From positions 1 through 38,124 of the forward strand of contig JAUSES010000036.1 of assembly GCA_030649835.1 (NCBI GenBank): a stretch of 38,124 nucleotides of DNA, given 5' to 3'. Below, piece after piece: positions 6,646 to 15,507 of this stretch (its first letter is position 1; every line of letters begins with the position of its first letter). The DNA is from a bacterium. GTDB taxonomy: Bacteria > Patescibacteriota > Minisyncoccia > Phycocordibacterales > UBA1550. A program made the translations under genes and the position numbers. The notes beneath the pieces are model-generated. The model did no database searches. It saw nothing but the letters and a program-made list of their open reading frames with translations, and had not been told where the DNA came from.

Positions 6646-6672
6646 AAAAAACACCAATTTGTGGTGTTTTTT
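6646..6672. terminator. Bidirectional intrinsic terminator
   Basis: The stem 6646-6656 pairs with 6662-6672 (11 bp) with a 5-nt loop and has A and T runs on the two sides. It can terminate the minus-strand Fic/primase-helicase operon ending at 6677 and any plus-strand transcript from tRNA-Arg. Confidence 0.9.
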
Positions 6673-6676
6673 GCTG

Positions 6677-8794
6677 CTATTCTACCCCAAGTTTCTCTTT
6701 GTAAAACTTTTGTCGCTTTTTAAACTGTCGGTCGAGAAATTCTACTTTTTCGTCGTGAAAATCAATGACGTATTTTAGCCCTTCGCCACGAAGCCTCCCA
6801 ATATACTGAACAAGTTTTCCTTCAAATGAAAATGGGAACGCGAGGACGATGGTGTCGATACTGTGCACGTCGAACCCCTCGCCGAGTAATTGCCCTGTCG
6901 CAAGTAGTACTTGAAAGTTTCCCGCCTTTATTTGGTCATGTTTAAGTTTCCGCGAACGGGCGGAATCATCTCCCGAGATGGCAATAGTTTCCGCTTCTCC
7001 GCGCAGGTAAAGGTTGAGGATTTCGACGTGCTCTTTGCGCTCGGTGAGTACCAGCACTTTTCTTTTGGCCTTAACTTCTTTGAGTATCGCCTTAGCAACT
7101 AGCTCATTTCGCGTAGAGTCATATGAAATTACCTTCGCGATTGTTTCATAATGGTCTGTTTTGTAGCGAAACGGAAGGGTTACTTTTGTTGGGTGAATAG
7201 TTATCTCGAATGTTTTGCTGCTTGCGGTATCAGATGCCTTTGCCTCTGCAATAATTGGTCCAATTACAAACTCAGTAATCTTTTCCGTCCCATGTTTTCG
7301 CTCATGCGTTGCGGTGAGTCCGAAACAGTACTTACTTTTAAAAGACCCAATTAGCTCCCGATATGTTTTTGCGGGAAGATGATGGCATTCATCGATAATA
7401 ATCACACCAAAAGAATCCTGTAACTCTGATAGGTTTTTGTATCTCGTGAGACTTTGTATCGTTGCAATTGTTATTTGTTTACCAACTTTTTTCTTTACCC
7501 CCGAGATCACGCCAATCTGTGTTTTGGGGATACCTAAAAATTGCTCAGCACGCTCAATCCATTGGGAAAGTAATTGGTTGCGATTTACGAGAATGAGTGT
7601 TGGTAAACCAAGTTTTGCTGTTAACTCAAGGGCGATGATAGTCTTACCACTTCCTGGAGGAGAGATGATGATGCCGTTCGTTTTATTATTGAGTGCTACG
7701 AGCAGTTTCTCCTGCTCCTTATGTAGGGTGATATTACTTTTAAATTTTACCGATTTATGTTTTTTGTAATTCTCAGTAATTTTGTGGGTGATATTTTCCT
7801 TGTCCAGGTAGTCTGTAAGTTTTTCGAGAAAACCACGTGGAAGCGAGAGTTCATCATTATTATCCTTTATCAGGTTGAAATATTTTTCAGTGCCGAATAC
7901 AGATTTGCCCATTCTTTTCTTTGCAACATATTCTTTGTTAAAAAGATTGAGCTCTTCTTTTATAAAAGTGCTGACGCCTGAAGGAAGTCCTTGTTTCTTT
8001 ATACGTATCGCTCCGTCGAGTAATATTTTGAGAGAGGAAATATTTGGTTGTTGTGGGCTGACACCACTATTTGAAAATAGAGCATCGTACGCAGAATCAA
8101 TTTCCTTGGATGTGTGTTTATGTACCGTCTTTAAAAATTCCCACTGATTAGGATGTGCTATAAAAGTATCGGAATCACAAAATAGGGATGTGCCATGCGC
8201 GACTCGCTCGCCTTGAAGAGGGAGTGCGATTAAGTTCCCAAACCCACCATCAGTGATAGTATCTTGGTTTGGGAACAATCGGTCGAAACTGATTTCTTTT
8301 GCAAATTCAGAATAGCCAAAAATCTTACGTATGAGCTCAAGCAGAATGGCGCGTGATTTCCAGCACGGGTACTTGTTATTAAAGAAGGCCCACACATGGC
8401 AACCGTTGCCTGATCGAGAAATTTCCGTGTAAGCCTTTATTCCAATCTCCTCACATTTGTCTACAAGTTTTTTGCTGTCAGCTTTCCAGTCAGCTTCATC
8501 AAAATCTGCAGCAATAAAATACGAAGTATTATCCTCGAGTATCGGGTACATACCAGCGGTTTCTTTGCCAAGTAGGTGGCTCAATAAAACACCATCAGTA
8601 AGTGGCAGTAGTGTCTTATTCTCGAAGTCTTTGATGGTGCCACCTCTTGCTCTGTGCCCATTAAATTCATCCCAGTCAAAAGAATATGCAGGAGTCCATC
8701 CACTTTTACCATTCTTCTCCCATCGCCTAGGAAATGCATCAGTACGACCTCGAAAGAGTGCCTTGTAGATCGTGAGTTTTTCTTGGTTAGTCAT
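6677..8794 (-). CDS. TOTE-type archaeo-eukaryotic primase fused to an SF2 helicase
   Basis: This is a 705-residue two-domain protein. The N-terminal primase shows the AEP pattern: ADFDE with Asp97/Asp99, SGNGCHVW with His133, FPNQD with Asp178, then GGFGNLIALPLQG. This is the signature of the primase domain of TOTE conflict systems, a proposed anti-parasite class. The helicase follows with Walker A SPPGSGKT (378-385), DECHH (468-472), LTATHE (493-498), an ATGQLLGEGFDV motif and QYIGRLRGE. No C-terminal nuclease domain is visible after the helicase. It probably makes or extends primers on unwound nucleic acid. It starts 11 nt after the fic stop, so the two form one operon. A role in defence or in replication of a mobile element is inference. 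Confidence 0.85.
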   Translation of the reverse strand: MTNQEKLTIYKALFRGRTDAFPRRWEKNGKSGWTPAYSFDWDEFNGHRARGGTIKDFENKTLLPLTDGVLLSHLLGKETAGMYPILEDNTSYFIAADFDEADWKADSKKLVDKCEEIGIKAYTEISRSGNGCHVWAFFNNKYPCWKSRAILLELIRKIFGYSEFAKEISFDRLFPNQDTITDGGFGNLIALPLQGERVAHGTSLFCDSDTFIAHPNQWEFLKTVHKHTSKEIDSAYDALFSNSGVSPQQPNISSLKILLDGAIRIKKQGLPSGVSTFIKEELNLFNKEYVAKKRMGKSVFGTEKYFNLIKDNNDELSLPRGFLEKLTDYLDKENITHKITENYKKHKSVKFKSNITLHKEQEKLLVALNNKTNGIIISPPGSGKTIIALELTAKLGLPTLILVNRNQLLSQWIERAEQFLGIPKTQIGVISGVKKKVGKQITIATIQSLTRYKNLSELQDSFGVIIIDECHHLPAKTYRELIGSFKSKYCFGLTATHERKHGTEKITEFVIGPIIAEAKASDTASSKTFEITIHPTKVTLPFRYKTDHYETIAKVISYDSTRNELVAKAILKEVKAKRKVLVLTERKEHVEILNLYLRGEAETIAISGDDSARSRKLKHDQIKAGNFQVLLATGQLLGEGFDVHSIDTIVLAFPFSFEGKLVQYIGRLRGEGLKYVIDFHDEKVEFLDRQFKKRQKFYKEKLGVE

Positions 8795-8805
8795 AACCGT
8801 AGGAG

Positions 8806-9861
8806 TTACTGCTTCTTCTTGTAGCGCGTCGTTCGTCCTTGCCCGATACGTTCTACTTTTTTCAAACGGAGGAGAGTGTCGAGTGCTTGTGACACGGTGG
8901 GACGGGCCACACTGGTAGCTTTTGAAATTTCCCCAGGGGTTGCCTCGACTACTTGCTCAAGATATTTCCAAACCAAGAGCTGTTTTGGAGAAAGGAGCTT
9001 TTCTATGTTTTCTTTTGAGAGTAGCTCAATTGCTTGCTTTGATTGCTTAAGTAGAACATTAAGAAAAAACTCAAGCCATGGCGTGATGTCTGTTTTCGCA
9101 GTCTTTAAAGTTTTCTGGCTTTTGCGAAGAGCAATATAGTATTCTGCTTTATTATCCTCAACTAATTTTTCATGTGATACATACGGCGTGTATGCGTATC
9201 CAGATTGTAAGAGGAGTAGATTTGTTAGAACACGAGAAAGCCTACCATTGCCATCTTGGAATGGGTGGATATTTAAAAATTCAACGAGGAAGTTTCCGAT
9301 GATGAGCAGGGGATGAGTTTCTTTTAGAAGAACTGCTTCACGAGTCCACTCTACGAGCTCCTGCATTTCTTTTGGAGTGAGGTATGCAGGGGTTGTGTCG
9401 AAGAGTGTTCCGACAGACTGCCCAGCCTCATTGACCATTTCAACTTTGTTTTCAATCCTCTTGTATTCTCCACGGTGTAACTTATCTTTCTCGACATATT
9501 TCAGCAGCTCGCGATGTAGATGTTTGATAGTACTTTCTGAGAGGGGAATACTGTTCCACGCATTGAATACGTTTTCGAGCAATTCGTAATATCCTTGAAC
9601 TTCCTGAATATCTCGGTCAGCAAATTTTTGCATCGAAAGCCCGCGCATCATTTTCTCAATGTCTTCGTCAGAAAGCTTAGAGCCTTCAATACGTGTCGAT
9701 GCTCCTGTCGAGGTCACTAAAACAGAGCGTCTCAATCGCCCGAGTGCTTGTGGGTTTATCTTTGCTCCACCAACCCACTGACCTTTCAACTCATCAATTT
9801 GGTTAATGAGTGACCAGATATTTTGTGGGATATTTGCAATGCGTTTATTGAAGTGGTTCAT
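8806..9861 (-). CDS. Fic family protein (putative AMP transferase) with C-terminal winged helix
   Basis: This 351-residue protein carries the complete catalytic Fic motif HPFQDGNGRLSR at 199-210 and an N-terminal inhibitory motif STRIEG at 55-60 (S-x3-E-G). It is therefore a class II enzyme expected to be autoinhibited. An N-terminal Fic_N-like segment precedes the core, and a winged helix-turn-helix lies at about 291-345 (GEISKATSVARPTVSQALDT). Fic enzymes transfer AMP, or other nucleotide parts, to target hydroxyls. It is the first gene of an operon with the primase-helicase. An 11-bp inverted repeat directly upstream of the start fits binding by its own winged helix. The target is unknown. 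Confidence 0.93.
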   Translation of the reverse strand: MNHFNKRIANIPQNIWSLINQIDELKGQWVGGAKINPQALGRLRRSVLVTSTGASTRIEGSKLSDEDIEKMMRGLSMQKFADRDIQEVQGYYELLENVFNAWNSIPLSESTIKHLHRELLKYVEKDKLHRGEYKRIENKVEMVNEAGQSVGTLFDTTPAYLTPKEMQELVEWTREAVLLKETHPLLIIGNFLVEFLNIHPFQDGNGRLSRVLTNLLLLQSGYAYTPYVSHEKLVEDNKAEYYIALRKSQKTLKTAKTDITPWLEFFLNVLLKQSKQAIELLSKENIEKLLSPKQLLVWKYLEQVVEATPGEISKATSVARPTVSQALDTLLRLKKVERIGQGRTTRYKKKQ

Positions 9862-9865
9862 AGTG

Positions 9866-9902
9866 AATCTAATATACTATATATATGAGATTATATTAGA
9901 TT
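9866..9902 (-). promoter_or_regulatory. Operator-like inverted repeat upstream of fic
   Basis: AATCTAATATA (9866-9876) is perfectly repeated in inverse at 9892-9902 with a 15-nt A/T-rich spacer holding TATA-like boxes. It begins 4 nt upstream of the fic start codon. It overlaps the expected promoter, so a bound dimer would repress; autoregulation by the Fic winged helix is an inference. Confidence 0.6.
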
Positions 9903-9975
9903 AGCACTTTTAGTGCAAGGAGTTTGCGGAAAGCTAATTTGTTTATATTTGGCATTGCTAAAATATCCAATAGTA

Positions 9976-10325
9976 ATAAGGGTTTTTCAGGACCACCTCT
10001 CTAGTGTGACCGAGAGGGTTGGATTCTTAGCGCCCGCACAGGCATATGAGACCGACCGAGGTCCATAAAATAAGGGTTTTTTGAGGGTCGGAAAAGGCAC
10101 CCCGCTAGTACATCGAACTTATGGTATTTAAACTATGTTTTCCAATGACCCCTCTAGTGTGGCCGAGAGGGTTAGATTCTTAGAGCCAGCACAGGCATAT
10201 GAGACCGACCGAGGTCTGTAAAATATAGGTTTTTTGAAGATCGAAAACAGCACCCCGCTAGTACATCGAACTTTTGTTATTCCAGTCATATTTTTCAAGG
10301 ATCCCTCTGTTGTGATTAAGAGGAG
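9976..10325. repeat. Tandem tRNA-Arg-derived 153-bp repeat, copies A and B
   Basis: CTAGTG anchors at 10001, 10154 and (degenerate) 10307 give a period of exactly 153 bp. Each unit has a hairpin CCTCT...AGAGG, a degenerate T-arm (GAGGGTTRGATTCTTAG), the core GCACAGGCATATGAGACCGA (as in the tRNA-Arg flank), GGTTTTTTGA, and CACCCCGCTAGTACATCGAA. A partial unit, ATAAGGGTTTTTCAGGA, precedes copy A at 9976-9992. The gap 9903-9975 holds nothing recognisable. Confidence 0.9.
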
Positions 10326-10353
10326 TTTTCTCTGAAGTTATCGATATAAAAGG

Positions 10354-10359
10354 TATAAT
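10354..10359 (+). promoter_or_regulatory. -10 box of the surface-protein operon, leaderless spacing
   Basis: Consensus TATAAT ends 6 nt before GTG 10366, so transcription should begin at the start codon. It lies just after the third, degenerate repeat start. The -35 is weak (TCTGAA at 10331). Confidence 0.65.
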
Positions 10360-10365
10360 ACAATA

Positions 10366-11187
10366 GTGAGTAAATCTAAAAAAATCTTTGCCCTTGGAAT
10401 TGTTGCCATTGTTTTAACAGTAGCAGTTGCGAGCTGGTATACGTTTCGTTCAGAAAGCAATGGTTGTCGTTCATTTGGAAGCAAGGTGGGTGCTCCAGTC
10501 ACGGCTTATTTCAGTGAAACTCTTCAGAATAGTGTTATCAAAAAGAAGGGCCAGCCCATTGAGGGATTTGAACCGTTTATGTTTATGGAAGCGTATCCAG
10601 GTCTTAACGCCTCTGATTTTAATTGTGTCGCGGAGAACGATGGTGCGGTCTATATCTTTAAAGATGGGCAACTTACGTTTACTCCCAAAAGTACAACAAG
10701 AGTAAGTAGTGCAGAAGGCTCAGTTACTCCCAATGGAATGAACCAGCTATTGCAAAACATCGCTGCCCGACTTGGTCGCCCATTGCCACATACTAATGCG
10801 GAGGTAGATGACATAATCAATGTGTTGAGTGCCAACCCTATTGCTGTTGCAACTTCAACCATTAACCAGGAGCCACCGGCCTGCCCCTCAATTCCCAACG
10901 GCTCGACGCAGACAGTAAGAGAAACAACTCGTTTGTTTATCAATATTCCTAAGGATGTTTACCCGGACAAAGAGCATAATCTGCAATTCAAAACAATTAG
11001 TGGCAATGCAACCTCGGGGTATATTTCCAATGGAGGACTCCCGGGGCAAGCTTTTGAAGCCACTCCATCATGTTGGTCTTACTACAATGAATTTGACGGC
11101 ATTGGAGAAGTGGATTTGACTGTAAAAAGTAAAGTGGAAGGTATGCCTGACTATTTTGTTCGGTTTATTGTAGTTCCAACGCAGTAA
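10366..11187 (+). CDS. Membrane-anchored hypothetical protein
   Basis: This 273-residue protein has an N-terminal Lys-rich start and one hydrophobic segment at about 8-24, then a large exported region. The exported part has several Cys (C34, C83 and two more near 172 and 238) that could form disulfides, and a low-complexity linker near 160. No family is recognised. It starts with GTG directly at the predicted transcription start and has no SD. It is the first gene of a seven-gene operon of anchored proteins; the next gene starts after 7 nt. It may be a cell-surface or pseudo-pilin-like factor, but nothing in the sequence proves it. Confidence 0.7.
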   Translation: MSKSKKIFALGIVAIVLTVAVASWYTFRSESNGCRSFGSKVGAPVTAYFSETLQNSVIKKKGQPIEGFEPFMFMEAYPGLNASDFNCVAENDGAVYIFKDGQLTFTPKSTTRVSSAEGSVTPNGMNQLLQNIAARLGRPLPHTNAEVDDIINVLSANPIAVATSTINQEPPACPSIPNGSTQTVRETTRLFINIPKDVYPDKEHNLQFKTISGNATSGYISNGGLPGQAFEATPSCWSYYNEFDGIGEVDLTVKSKVEGMPDYFVRFIVVPTQ

Positions 11188-11194
11188 AATAAAA

Positions 11195-13225
11195 ATGGTA
11201 AAAAATTTTTCACACAAATTAACCGTGGTAGCAGTTTTAGGTGCGGGCATTATTGTCGGGGGTATTTTTGTGTATAGCAAGTCAGTTGAAAAAAGTAACA
11301 CCATAACATTTGTTGCAGGTACTAACGATAAAATCCGATATATAAAAGCAAAAGATTGCCCCGAGGTGGCGTATGAAAGCAAGGACACCAATGATTATTT
11401 TTACAGCATGTGCAAGGCATATACGACGGATGGTTTATCTGTGTATTACGATGGGATGCGTGAAATGGTACTACCTACTATGATTTCCCCCGTGATGATA
11501 AACGGACGCTTTTCGAGCTCCTCGCTGCCTACTTATAGACAATCAGAGCCGGAGCCCGTTCTCCTTGAGGGTGTTGATTTGAGTACGTTTGAGATAATCT
11601 CAACAGATTATCTTGAGGACTCGCTTGACCCAAAACAGAACCCCACCCTTACCTACGCGCGAGATAGAAATTCTCTTTATCGATTCGGAGAGAAAGTTGT
11701 TGATGCTGACCCCAACACGCTTATAATCCTTGGCAACGGATACATGAAGGACAAAAATTCAGTCTATTTCCAGGGGAAGAAAATGGAAGGTTCAAATGCC
11801 AAGACATTTAAGTTTTTGAAATATGGATATGCGCATGATAAAAATTTTGTGTATCTAATGCAACAACAGGGTAAAAAAATAGAAAATTCAAACGGCGAAA
11901 CATTTAAGATTCTCGACGAGAATTATGCGAAAGATTCCAACGCAGTGTATTACCAGCAAAAGAAATTAGAAGGTGCTGACCCGAGCACGTTTGAAATCGT
12001 ATACCAGACATATCCAGAAGGGGGAGCACCCGCTTATCCGAGTGGATATACAAAAGACAAAAGCTCGTTGTTCTATCAAGGGGTACGCGTAGAAGGCGCT
12101 GATCCCATTACGTTTAAGTTAATCGGGTATGGAGTATTTGCACACGACAAAAATTTTGTATACGGTTCTATAGCAAAAAAACTTTTGTGGATTGATGCAA
12201 GTACTTTTGAAATTGTTTCCGATGGGTATTTTAAAGATAAAAATGCCGTGTATTACGGTGAAGGTGCCGTCGTTAATAATGCAGACCCTGCAACATTTAA
12301 GTATCTGAGCGGAGGCTATTTAAAGGACAAAAATTCAGTATGGAAATCAGTCTATTCTGATGAGGGTGGCGCGGTAGGGTCAATGCCCCTCATCAAAAAT
12401 GCAGATTCTGAAACTTTTCAGTTTGTAAAATATAGTTATGCGCGCGATAAAAATTTTGCGTATTATTATGGCGAAGTTATCCCTGGTGCAATTCCCTCAT
12501 CGTTTGTGGCACTTGAGCAGGTTTATTCGAAAGACAGTAACTCAGCTTTCTATCTGAAGGACAAAATAAATAATGTGGATGCAGCTTCTTTTGAAGTTGT
12601 CGACAGTATGTATAGCAAGGATAAAAATTCTGTGTACCATCGAGGAGTAAAACTTGAAGGTGTCAATCCTTCGTCCCTTGCGATATTTACTTGCGGGTAT
12701 GCGAAAGATGCTTCAAAAGTATTTAGGGTAATGTATGACGGCAAGATGACCCTCATGGATGTTTCTGACCCGAGTTCGTTTACGATGTTTGAGAATGGCT
12801 GTTATGCCAAAGACAAAAACTTTGTGTATTATTTTAACTATGACGGCTCAAAAATCGAAGGAGCAAATCCGAAAACATTTGAGGTTATTGATGGTTGGTA
12901 TACTAAAGATTCAACATCGGTGTATTATTCGGGATTGAAAATCGAAGGCGCAGTTCCTAGTTTGTTTAAGGTAATGAATATTGAGTATGCAAAAGATAAA
13001 AACTTTGTGTATTACAAAGGGAGCAAAATCGATGGCGCAGACGTTGTCTCTTTCGAGATTGGGACGTATGGCACAGAGGTAAGGGACAAGAATACAAAGT
13101 ATCTGTCAGGGAGAGCTGTCAAAGCAGGAGAGCTGATTCGCCCCGATGGAACAATAGTCCCTGGACCAAGTGTGTATGGACTACCCACTGGTATTCCAAT
13201 ACAAATATATCCAATGGGGCTTTAA
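11195..13225 (+). CDS. DKNYY-repeat surface protein
   Basis: This 676-residue protein has an N-terminal signal-anchor (about 7-27) followed by roughly fifteen repeats. The repeats have the pattern YxKDKNxVYYxGxKIEGADPxTFEIL; examples are GYMKDKNSVYFQGKKMEG, NYAKDSNAVYYQQKKLEG and EYAKDKNFVYYKGSKIDG. This is the DKNYY family pattern, predicted to form short beta units on the cell surface. The repeats differ at the nucleotide level, so they are old. It lies in a surface operon and precedes a four-helix membrane protein. Host contact or adhesion is plausible for an episymbiont but is inference. Confidence 0.85.
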   Translation: MVKNFSHKLTVVAVLGAGIIVGGIFVYSKSVEKSNTITFVAGTNDKIRYIKAKDCPEVAYESKDTNDYFYSMCKAYTTDGLSVYYDGMREMVLPTMISPVMINGRFSSSSLPTYRQSEPEPVLLEGVDLSTFEIISTDYLEDSLDPKQNPTLTYARDRNSLYRFGEKVVDADPNTLIILGNGYMKDKNSVYFQGKKMEGSNAKTFKFLKYGYAHDKNFVYLMQQQGKKIENSNGETFKILDENYAKDSNAVYYQQKKLEGADPSTFEIVYQTYPEGGAPAYPSGYTKDKSSLFYQGVRVEGADPITFKLIGYGVFAHDKNFVYGSIAKKLLWIDASTFEIVSDGYFKDKNAVYYGEGAVVNNADPATFKYLSGGYLKDKNSVWKSVYSDEGGAVGSMPLIKNADSETFQFVKYSYARDKNFAYYYGEVIPGAIPSSFVALEQVYSKDSNSAFYLKDKINNVDAASFEVVDSMYSKDKNSVYHRGVKLEGVNPSSLAIFTCGYAKDASKVFRVMYDGKMTLMDVSDPSSFTMFENGCYAKDKNFVYYFNYDGSKIEGANPKTFEVIDGWYTKDSTSVYYSGLKIEGAVPSLFKVMNIEYAKDKNFVYYKGSKIDGADVVSFEIGTYGTEVRDKNTKYLSGRAVKAGELIRPDGTIVPGPSVYGLPTGIPIQIYPMGL

Positions 13226-13241
13226 TAAGATTATATTTCAG

Positions 13242-14348
13242 ATGATTAAATTTCTCAAAGAAAAGGGGTTTGCGATACTATTACTGAGTGTTATTTTTAC
13301 CTCCAGCTCTTTGTTTTGGACGAGAGGCACCGCTCATAATCAAGAGGAATTAAGCGGGATAAAATTAGGCTGGCCGATTTCGTTTGTCGTTCAAGATTAC
13401 TCACAACTTAGTCCTCCAGAATGGTGGTGGCCTAATCGTATTGGATTGGGAACCCCGCAGGAGTACCCTGTATCATTTCGATCTTTACAGTTCTATTTTT
13501 CTGTCGCTCTCAATTTTCTCATAATTTTTAACATTCTTTTTGTTGTACTAGAGCTTAACCCAAGATTGTTTCTTTTGAGAAAGATTATCAGTGTAAAATA
13601 TATAATTGGTGCTGTCGGTGTGGCCTTGCTTGCCCTCATAACTTTTTTTGTTATTCTTGCGAGTAGCACTCGCTCACAAATGGGCGTAGGTATTCCGCCG
13701 CCATATATAGTACCTCCGCAACCAATAATAAGTAGTATTGTTTCGGCAGGGGCGGAAGTTCAGACCGCTCAACCGCTGAGTGTCGAGGATATCAAAACGA
13801 TGCTTCCAGCGCGTCCTATTGATGAAAGTCAAATACCTAAATGGAAAAGTTATACTTCTCAAAAATTGGGAGTTACTTTAAAGTATCCTCCGAATTATTT
13901 AGTCGTGGAAGTAGAAGAGACGACCACTCCAGCCATTGGCGCAAGTGTTTCAATTTTGATTATGGAGGACACTCTACACAACAGAGAGTATGCAAAGAAG
14001 ATGAACCCTGACTTTGATTATGTCATTCCTGAGGACCGTAGAAATGTAGATATTGAACCCGGACAGGGCATTAGTTTAAGCAGATCCGTCGCAAATAATT
14101 TTACGGGAGATGTTACTCAGTGGTTCGGAGATCGTGCACAAAGGATTTTTGACCGTAATGTTTACGCGCCTATAAAATTTCTCGGTATTGATTCCGTAGC
14201 ATATAAAGGCGAAGGCCTGTTTACGTTTGACGGCGTTATTTTTGAAAAAAAAGGTTATTTATATCAATTTGGAGTGCAATACGATAGCCCAACTCTAGCG
14301 CCCAGAAGTGATTTCTATAAAATAATTTCTACTGTAAGGTTTGAGTGA
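13242..14348 (+). CDS. Multi-span membrane protein with C-terminal extracytoplasmic domain
   Basis: This 368-residue protein has hydrophobic segments at about 8-25, 80-103 and 115-140, a Pro-rich linker (PPPYIVPPQPI) and a soluble C-terminal domain of about 170 residues. The soluble domain opens with WKSYTSQKLGVTLKYPPNYLV, a pattern frequent in uncharacterised exported domains. I chose ATG 13242, which puts the first helix at the N-terminus; an upstream in-frame start at 13170 would overlap the previous gene. There is no SD. The function is unknown. Confidence 0.7.
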   Translation: MIKFLKEKGFAILLLSVIFTSSSLFWTRGTAHNQEELSGIKLGWPISFVVQDYSQLSPPEWWWPNRIGLGTPQEYPVSFRSLQFYFSVALNFLIIFNILFVVLELNPRLFLLRKIISVKYIIGAVGVALLALITFFVILASSTRSQMGVGIPPPYIVPPQPIISSIVSAGAEVQTAQPLSVEDIKTMLPARPIDESQIPKWKSYTSQKLGVTLKYPPNYLVVEVEETTTPAIGASVSILIMEDTLHNREYAKKMNPDFDYVIPEDRRNVDIEPGQGISLSRSVANNFTGDVTQWFGDRAQRIFDRNVYAPIKFLGIDSVAYKGEGLFTFDGVIFEKKGYLYQFGVQYDSPTLAPRSDFYKIISTVRFE

Positions 14349-14356
14349 TTTGAGGG

Positions 14357-14362
14357 TATAAT
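14357..14362 (+). promoter_or_regulatory. -10 box, leaderless spacing
   Basis: TATAAT ends 6 nt before ATG 14369. It would give an internal promoter in the surface operon. GAAAGG between box and start could also act as a short SD if transcription begins upstream. Confidence 0.5.
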
Positions 14363-14368
14363 GAAAGG

Positions 14369-14749
14369 ATGAGCAAATACAAAAGAATTTTAATTTTCGG
14401 AACCAAGGCCTTAGTTATTGGTGGAGTGGCTTTTATCCTTTTAGCTGTGGCAGGAATATATTGGCGCAATCATATTGCAGAGGGTACTGCAAAATTTCAG
14501 CCTTCACGTTTCTTTTTTCTCCCACCTTCTGACTCGAGCAATATCAGTATTTTGTCATGGGAAGAAGCAGTCGGAATTCTACATAGTGGTCAAGTGAAAA
14601 AGATAATGCAAACTCATGCTCTTGAGATAACGCTTATCTTGAAAAACGGGAAAATTATTAATACAAAGGAGCCGGGTATAGACGATATTTTTGAAGAAAT
14701 AAATAAATGTGGAAATTCATGCAAAGGTATCAGTATTGCTACTGAATAA
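14369..14749 (+). CDS. Small signal-anchored hypothetical protein
   Basis: This 126-residue protein has a basic N-terminus, a hydrophobic helix at about 11-31 and an exported part. The stretch ISILSWEEAVGILHSGQVKKIMQ, then LILKNGKIINTKEPGIDDIFEEI, resembles the extracytoplasmic domain found at the FtsH N-terminus, but no protease domain follows. It could be a free-standing inhibitor-like or scaffold copy of that domain. The resemblance is by eye and uncertain. Two Cys (CGNSC) near the C-terminus may form a disulfide. Confidence 0.65.
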   Translation: MSKYKRILIFGTKALVIGGVAFILLAVAGIYWRNHIAEGTAKFQPSRFFFLPPSDSSNISILSWEEAVGILHSGQVKKIMQTHALEITLILKNGKIINTKEPGIDDIFEEINKCGNSCKGISIATE

Positions 14750-14763
14750 TTTAATATCAAACC

Positions 14764-15504
14764 ATGAGCAATTTAACAAAACAAAATTTTAAAGGTAAGA
14801 TCTTTTCCATTGGAATCGTAGCTCTAATTTTTATGGGGGTCATTGGTCTTTTTGCTTTTGCAGATTGGAAGTTGAAATTCCACCCGCCCGCTACTTCGCC
14901 TGTCGGTCAGACCGCACTCATGCAGTTGCAAGCCGATATGCAAGGTGTTACTCCACACTTCATTAAGACAGGTGATGATAACCGCCGGACATATACTCCT
15001 GTAGAGCAGAAAATAAAAGACGACCTCGTTACATTTTTGCTCGCAGCAAATCCTGGAGGAGATAAAGATTACTACTCGGGCCTATGGCTCGATGCCATTG
15101 GGAAGCGACATATTCTTGTATCACAGCCCAGTAGTGGAAGCTCAATCAACGAAATAATAGATTCCCAAACGGGTAAAGTCACTCCTATTTCTGCGGAGAG
15201 AGAATACTACCTCGCATCGGAAGGAAGAAATGCTGCTCTGTATCTTGGTACTCAAGCCATCTATATTTACACCCTCGACCAAGATGGCGTGGTGCTGGTG
15301 TCCGGTTCGCAGCTTTCGGACAATGAAACGTATCACTCTGGCACGTCAGACTTTCAAATGGCCCCCGTGCAAACTCATACTAAAAATTCCATAACCATCT
15401 CCGTCTTTGATTCTTCGCAGACTGTTCAGAATCCGGATGCCCAGTCGAATGCGATGAAGACAATGAACAAGAAAGTGCGACAACTAACTTTACCGTTACC
15501 TTAA
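14764..15504 (+). CDS. Signal-anchored hypothetical protein
   Basis: This 246-residue protein has a Lys-containing N-terminus, a hydrophobic helix at about 14-34 and a soluble exported domain. That domain contains a beta-rich stretch (LWLDAIGKRHILVSQPSSG onward), suggestive of a propeller-like or sandwich domain. No family is recognised and there is no SD before the start. It is the fifth gene of the operon starting at 10366, 3 nt before the next gene. Confidence 0.65.
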   Translation: MSNLTKQNFKGKIFSIGIVALIFMGVIGLFAFADWKLKFHPPATSPVGQTALMQLQADMQGVTPHFIKTGDDNRRTYTPVEQKIKDDLVTFLLAANPGGDKDYYSGLWLDAIGKRHILVSQPSSGSSINEIIDSQTGKVTPISAEREYYLASEGRNAALYLGTQAIYIYTLDQDGVVLVSGSQLSDNETYHSGTSDFQMAPVQTHTKNSITISVFDSSQTVQNPDAQSNAMKTMNKKVRQLTLPLP

Positions 15505-15507
15505 GAA

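Noticed and set aside
9976-10325. Possible CRISPR-like array
   Set aside because: The period is 153 bp with two similar full units and no short repeats separated by unique spacers; no cas genes are present.
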